In this document: positions 9,135 to 10,671 of the stretch, in pieces
How positions within the stretch are numbered: position 1 is the stretch's first letter
Layout: each line of letters opens with the position of its first letter
Assembly: GCA_034387635.1 (NCBI GenBank)
Contig: JAOANU010000050.1
Span: 1 to 10,671, forward strand
From: Rhodosporidiobolus odoratus
Taxonomy: Eukaryota > Basidiomycota > Microbotryomycetes > Sporidiobolales > Sporidiobolaceae
Reading direction: 5' to 3'
DNA length: 10,671 nt
Position numbers and translations under genes: made by a program
The notes under the pieces: model-generated
Told to the model about the DNA's origin: nothing
The model's database searches: none
Seen by the model: the letters and a program-made list of their open reading frames with translations, nothing else

Positions 9135-9680
9135 TGGTGTCTAGCGCAACATATACAAGTTGGACCTTGCCTAGCTTTGTACCTCTGGCCTTGCAAGCTT
9201 GCGGTCATCTTCAGCCGTGTGAGTATAGTCCTGTAGCGCTCGGTTGAGCAGACATCGAGCACATGCCGCTCGCGAAGCATCAGATGAACGCCGTCGCCGC
9301 CTTTTCTCTTTTCTTCTCTCTTACATCTGTTGACCACCGCAAACTCATGAAGCACTGCCTCCCCCAGACTCGATGAAGTGCATTCTTAGCCTGGCAGGAC
9401 GTCGGTCTGGTGGGGCCGTTGAACTGGTTCTTGTGTGCTTTTGGCGAAAACGGGGAAGAGAGAGAAAGGGCGAAAGAGCAAGTGGGGAGTTCCACTCCCG
9501 TCAGAGGACGTCCAGGCGCTCGACAAGAAGCTGCTCTCGATGCGAGGGGCGCCGGTCGGTCCAAAGAAAGGTAGAAACCGGGGAACAACAGCGATCGTCC
9601 CGCGGAACAAAATGTTTCATCGCATGGCCTCCTTTCTCTTCCTCTCGCCGCTCTTCCCTTCGACTCGCACGCCACGTGTC
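9135..9680 (+). other. Intergenic region between pseudokinases A and B
   Basis: This holds the 3' UTR of copy A and the promoter/leader of copy B. The plus strand has a T/C-rich run at about 9300-9325. An open frame from 9435 runs in frame into copy B and contains some protein-like sequence (for example D-V-Q-A-L-D-K-K-L), but copy A has no equivalent extension, so it is not annotated as coding. No repeat, transposon end or RNA gene is evident. Confidence 0.5.
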
Positions 9681-10671
9681 ATGGCACGTCGTCTTCGATC
9701 AGACGATGGGCCACCGGTCGCAGGAATGATTGCGGGCCCGCCGGACGACCCCAAGCGCTACAAGCTCCTCGAATCTCTCTCAGCACCTCACCACGCCATA
9801 CTGAAAGATGAGGAGGCCCCGTCGGTCTGGCTAGCTGAGGAACAAAGGTCAGGGCACCAGCTGTACCTCTTTTTCGAGCCTGCTGACGGCATTGCGAAGG
9901 TCGCAGCTCGAAAACCCTTGTTGTACTCAAAGTCCTTCGTGCCGATGCAGACCCAGGCTCTGCAGCTTACGAAGGAGAGCCTGCTCGACTATGGCGCATT
10001 GCGGGCTATGAGACTCTCGAACGCAGTGGCGCGCCGCTCATTCCGTCAGACCACCCGGGGCAAAAACACTGCGTCCATATTGTCGATTACTTCTACCTGC
10101 CTCGGCAAGATGGCACCGAGATCCCCTTCGACCGCGACATTGAAGCGGAATCAAGGGACGTTGTGGTCTGTCTCGAGCGCGTAGGGCCGACTATGGAGGC
10201 ATGGCGAGACACACTACCCTCGCGCTTTCTTCCTGCTCGTTGTGTCAGGTCTATCGTGCGTCAACTGCTTCAAGCGGTAGACTACTTGCAACGCGGCATC
10301 AAGGGACGTCACATTGTTCACGCTGGTGTGCCTAGTTGTCTTTCTGAACCCGCAATAACAGCGCTGATTCTTGTTTACTCTTCCGAGTCTTCCAGGCATC
10401 TGTCTCGAGCACATCCTTTTGAGCGATCCTACTAGTTTGTCGCTTTCATTCATCCAAGCAGAGTATACTCAACCTCGTTCCGCAGGTCTTGTCGAATATG
10501 TAGCCGAGCATGGTTGCGAAGCACCCAATGTTAAATTGGCAGGTTTCGGATCGTGTACGTCTCGCTTCCGCTCTCCAGCATATAGCTTGTTGACTCCAAG
10601 TACCGCTAAATGTTACAGCCAGGGATCACGACGATGAGGACTATTCGTACCGGACAGATCCAGGGAACGAA
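9681..10671 (+). CDS. SRPK-like predicted pseudokinase (copy B), runs off right edge
   Basis: Exons visible: 9681-9847, 9907-10325, 10396-10434, 10486-10554 and 10619 to the edge. Exons 2, 3 and 4 have exactly the same lengths as in copy A (419, 39, 69 nt) and all intron phases match, showing duplication of one ancestral gene. The start MARRLRSDD aligns with MAHRLRSDE of copy A; a longer in-frame N-terminus from 9435 is possible but unsupported. Motifs: SVWLA, VVLKV (K64), helix-C region G-E-P-A-R-L-W, SDHPGQKHCV, VVVCLERVGP, then HAGICLEHILL (catalytic Asp replaced by Gly196) and LAGFGS in place of DFG (228-230). As in copy A, the catalytic and metal-binding aspartates are missing while the Lys/Glu pair remains. 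Intron 1 (9848-9906) has a weak donor, GTCAGG, but splicing it restores a frame matching copy A. The activation segment continues past the window. Confidence 0.85.
10243..10424 (+). repeat. Near-identical tract shared with 8099-8280, copy in B
   Basis: Partner of the 8099-8280 segment. It includes intron 10326-10395, which differs from its counterpart by two bases, one of them in the donor (GTGTGC here, GTATGC in copy A). Sequence downstream of 10424 diverges at once. Confidence 0.85.

Noticed and set aside
1..10671. CRISPR arrays, transposon ends, tRNA or rRNA genes
   Set aside because: No spaced direct repeats, long terminal or inverted repeats, transposase motifs or tRNA-like folds were noticed by eye on either strand.

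Overview
The window reads as nuclear DNA of a GC-rich basidiomycete yeast. Genes are broken by many short introns (about 50-140 nt) with GT donors, CTGAC-like branch points and pyrimidine-rich CAG acceptors. Introns, GC-rich third positions and Ser/Pro-rich linkers suggest a red yeast of the Rhodotorula/Rhodosporidium type; the genus is inference, not shown by the sequence.

Layout, left to right. (1) 1-1124, minus strand: 5' part of a two-exon gene running off the left edge; possibly a vezatin/Inp2-like myosin-binding protein, a weak call. (2) 1125-1832: divergent promoter/leader region with a probable 5'-UTR intron. (3) 1833-5541, plus: complete five-exon CDC4/FBW7-type F-box WD40 gene (1090 aa), the substrate receptor of an SCF ubiquitin ligase. 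The three arginines that read phosphodegrons are present, and blade 2 carries an insertion of about 190 residues. (4) 5542-6106: convergent 3' region with no supported gene. (5) 6107-6819 and probably further upstream, minus: multi-exon gene of unknown function with a 12-nt microexon; its 5' half cannot be settled from sequence. (6) 6820-7529: upstream region shared by two divergent genes. (7) 7530-9134, plus: complete seven-exon SRPK-like pseudokinase (409 aa). (8) 9135-9680: intergenic. (9) 9681-10671, plus: a second SRPK-like pseudokinase, paralogous to the first, with the same intron positions and phases, running off the right edge.

The most interesting part is the tandem pseudokinase pair. 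Both copies keep intact reading frames across all introns visible, and both keep the ATP-anchoring lysine and the helix-C glutamate. Both have lost the catalytic aspartate (HRD reads H-A-G) and the metal-binding aspartate (DFG reads G-F-G). A tract of about 180 bp spanning the catalytic-loop intron is nearly identical between them (68 of 70 intron bases match) while the flanking introns have diverged, which suggests recent gene conversion. One intron in the first copy is best explained as a GC-AG intron. The other genes show no obvious functional link to each other.
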